A stretch of 6,788 bases of DNA, taken from contig CATWBR010000245.1 in the NCBI GenBank assembly GCA_958349075.1, positions 1-6,788 on the forward strand, written 5' to 3'. The stretch is from an uncultured Clostridium sp. (GTDB taxonomy: Bacteria; Bacillota; Clostridia; Lachnospirales; Lachnospiraceae). Each line of letters opens with the position of its first letter. Within the stretch, counting starts at the first letter, position 1. This document shows positions 5,931-6,788 of the stretch, one piece after another. A program made the position numbers and the translations under genes. The notes beneath the pieces are model-generated. The model worked only from the letters and a program-made list of their open reading frames with translations, did not search any database and was not told the DNA's origin.

Positions 5931-6788
5931 ATGCCGATTAAAATTCAAAAGGATCTTCCGGCTAAGGTGATCCTGGAATCTGAGAATATATTTGTGATGG
6001 ATGAGGAGAGAGCCATGACCCAGGATATCCGTCCCCTGGAAATCCTGATCCTGAATCTGATGCCTGTCAAGGAGGACACGGAGACCCAGCTTCTGCGCGC
6101 CCTGTCCAATACACCGCTTCAGGTGGACTGCACCTTTCTGATGCTGGCTTCCCATACGTCAAAGAATACATCCGCGAGCCATTTAAATAAGTTTTATATC
6201 ACATTTGACGAGATTAAAAGGAAGAAATACGATGGAATGATTATCACCGGCGCTCCTGTCGAGAATATGGAGTACGAGGAGATCAATTACTGGGAGGAGC
6301 TTACAAAGATCATGGAGTGGAGCAAAACCCATGTGACCTCCACATTACATATCTGCTGGGGAGCCCAGGCCGGACTGTATTATCATTACGGCGTCCCGAA
6401 ATACCAGCGGAGGAGTAAGCTGTCCGGCGTATACCGGCACAAGGTCCTGGATCGGAAGGTACCGCTTGTGAGAAGTCTTGACGACTATTTTTACTGCCCC
6501 CATTCCCGTCATACGGAAGTGCGGGAGGAAGATATCGCAAAGCTGAATGAACTTGTAATTCTGGCAAAGTCCGAGGAAGCAGGCGTGTTCCTTGTGATGA
6601 GCCGGGACGGAAAACAGATATTTATGCAGGGCCATCCCGAATACGACAGGATGACGCTGAATAACGAGTACCACAGGGATTTGAATAAGGACTTGAACCC
6701 GGAGGTTCCGTGCAATTATTATGAAAATAATGATCCGTTTTCCCCGCCGGTGCTGAATTGGAGAAATATGTCCAATACACTGTACAGC
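5931..6788 (+). CDS. metA: Homoserine O-acetyltransferase MetA (3' end cut by window edge)
   Basis: Cytosolic enzyme of methionine synthesis that acylates the hydroxyl of homoserine, committing it to homocysteine. It has a class I glutamine amidotransferase-like fold. The frame is open from ATG 5931 to the window end, 286 codons; family members are about 300-310 residues, so roughly 20 C-terminal residues are missing. The N-terminus ([20 protein letters not shown]) is typical. The nucleophile C142 lies in [16 protein letters not shown]235 and E237 lie in GHPEYD; K47 is present in LMPVKEDTE. All keep E. coli numbering. Residue 111 is Glu (GAPVENM). In studied MetA proteins Glu here goes with acetyl-CoA use and Gly with succinyl-CoA, so the older succinyltransferase label is probably wrong for this protein. 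An AGAGGTGG ribosome binding site lies 6 bases upstream. The gene is divergent from the ferritin-like gene, and the short leader leaves little room for a SAM riboswitch or T-box. Confidence 0.96.
   Translation, partial: MPIKIQKDLPAKVILESENIFVMDEERAMTQDIRPLEILILNLMPVKEDTETQLLRALSNTPLQVDCTFLMLASHTSKNTSASHLNKFYITFDEIKRKKYDGMIITGAPVENMEYEEINYWEELTKIMEWSKTHVTSTLHICWGAQAGLYYHYGVPKYQRRSKLSGVYRHKVLDRKVPLVRSLDDYFYCPHSRHTEVREEDIAKLNELVILAKSEEAGVFLVMSRDGKQIFMQGHPEYDRMTLNNEYHRDLNKDLNPEVPCNYYENNDPFSPPVLNWRNMSNTLYS

Noticed and set aside
5802..6155. Minus-strand frame of 117 codons covering the divergent spacer and the metA start
   Set aside because: It overlaps the well-supported metA N-terminus and both promoter candidates, and resembles no known family.

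Overview
The window looks like chromosomal DNA from a spore-former-type Firmicute, most likely a Lachnospiraceae member (Clostridium cluster XIVa). This is inferred from the style of the proteins, especially the LigA variant and the CotJC-like ferritin-fold protein, from AGGTGG/AAAGG ribosome binding sites and from moderate GC. No rRNA or other taxonomic marker is present, so the assignment is a judgement. All sequence is accounted for by six genes, two of them cut by the window edges. No tRNA, CRISPR array or insertion sequence was seen.

Left part (1-4651, + strand): a tightly packed run of four genes. Two consecutive genes encode different members of the RlaP/YcgL-type DNA polymerase beta superfamily nucleotidyltransferases; the first is cut at its 5' end. 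They overlap each other, and the second overlaps an RluF-type 23S rRNA pseudouridine synthase through an ATGA junction. The pseudouridine synthase carries an unusual N-terminal extension built from a 12-bp tandem repeat. After 49 bp comes ligA, an NAD+-dependent DNA ligase with all family domains but several substitutions at positions that contact NMN or AMP in E. coli LigA. A long hairpin closes the run and probably also terminates the convergent gene beyond it. The theme is nucleic acid processing: two nucleotidyltransferases of a family linked to RNA repair, an RNA modification enzyme and a DNA ligase.

Right part (4652-6788): a minus-strand gene encodes a C-terminal ferritin-like di-metal four-helix domain behind about 190 residues of Pro/Gln/Asn-rich, Cys-containing, low-complexity sequence. 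It is divergent from metA, which encodes a homoserine O-acyltransferase. All catalytic residues of metA are visible and Glu111 predicts acetyl-CoA use; its 3' end is cut by the window edge. The 125-bp divergent spacer holds probable overlapping promoters and has little room for a riboswitch leader.

No complete undescribed system is evident. The strongest leads are the paired RlaP-like nucleotidyltransferases, the LigA active-site substitutions, the repeat-built RluF extension and the Cys-bearing disordered arm of the ferritin-like protein.
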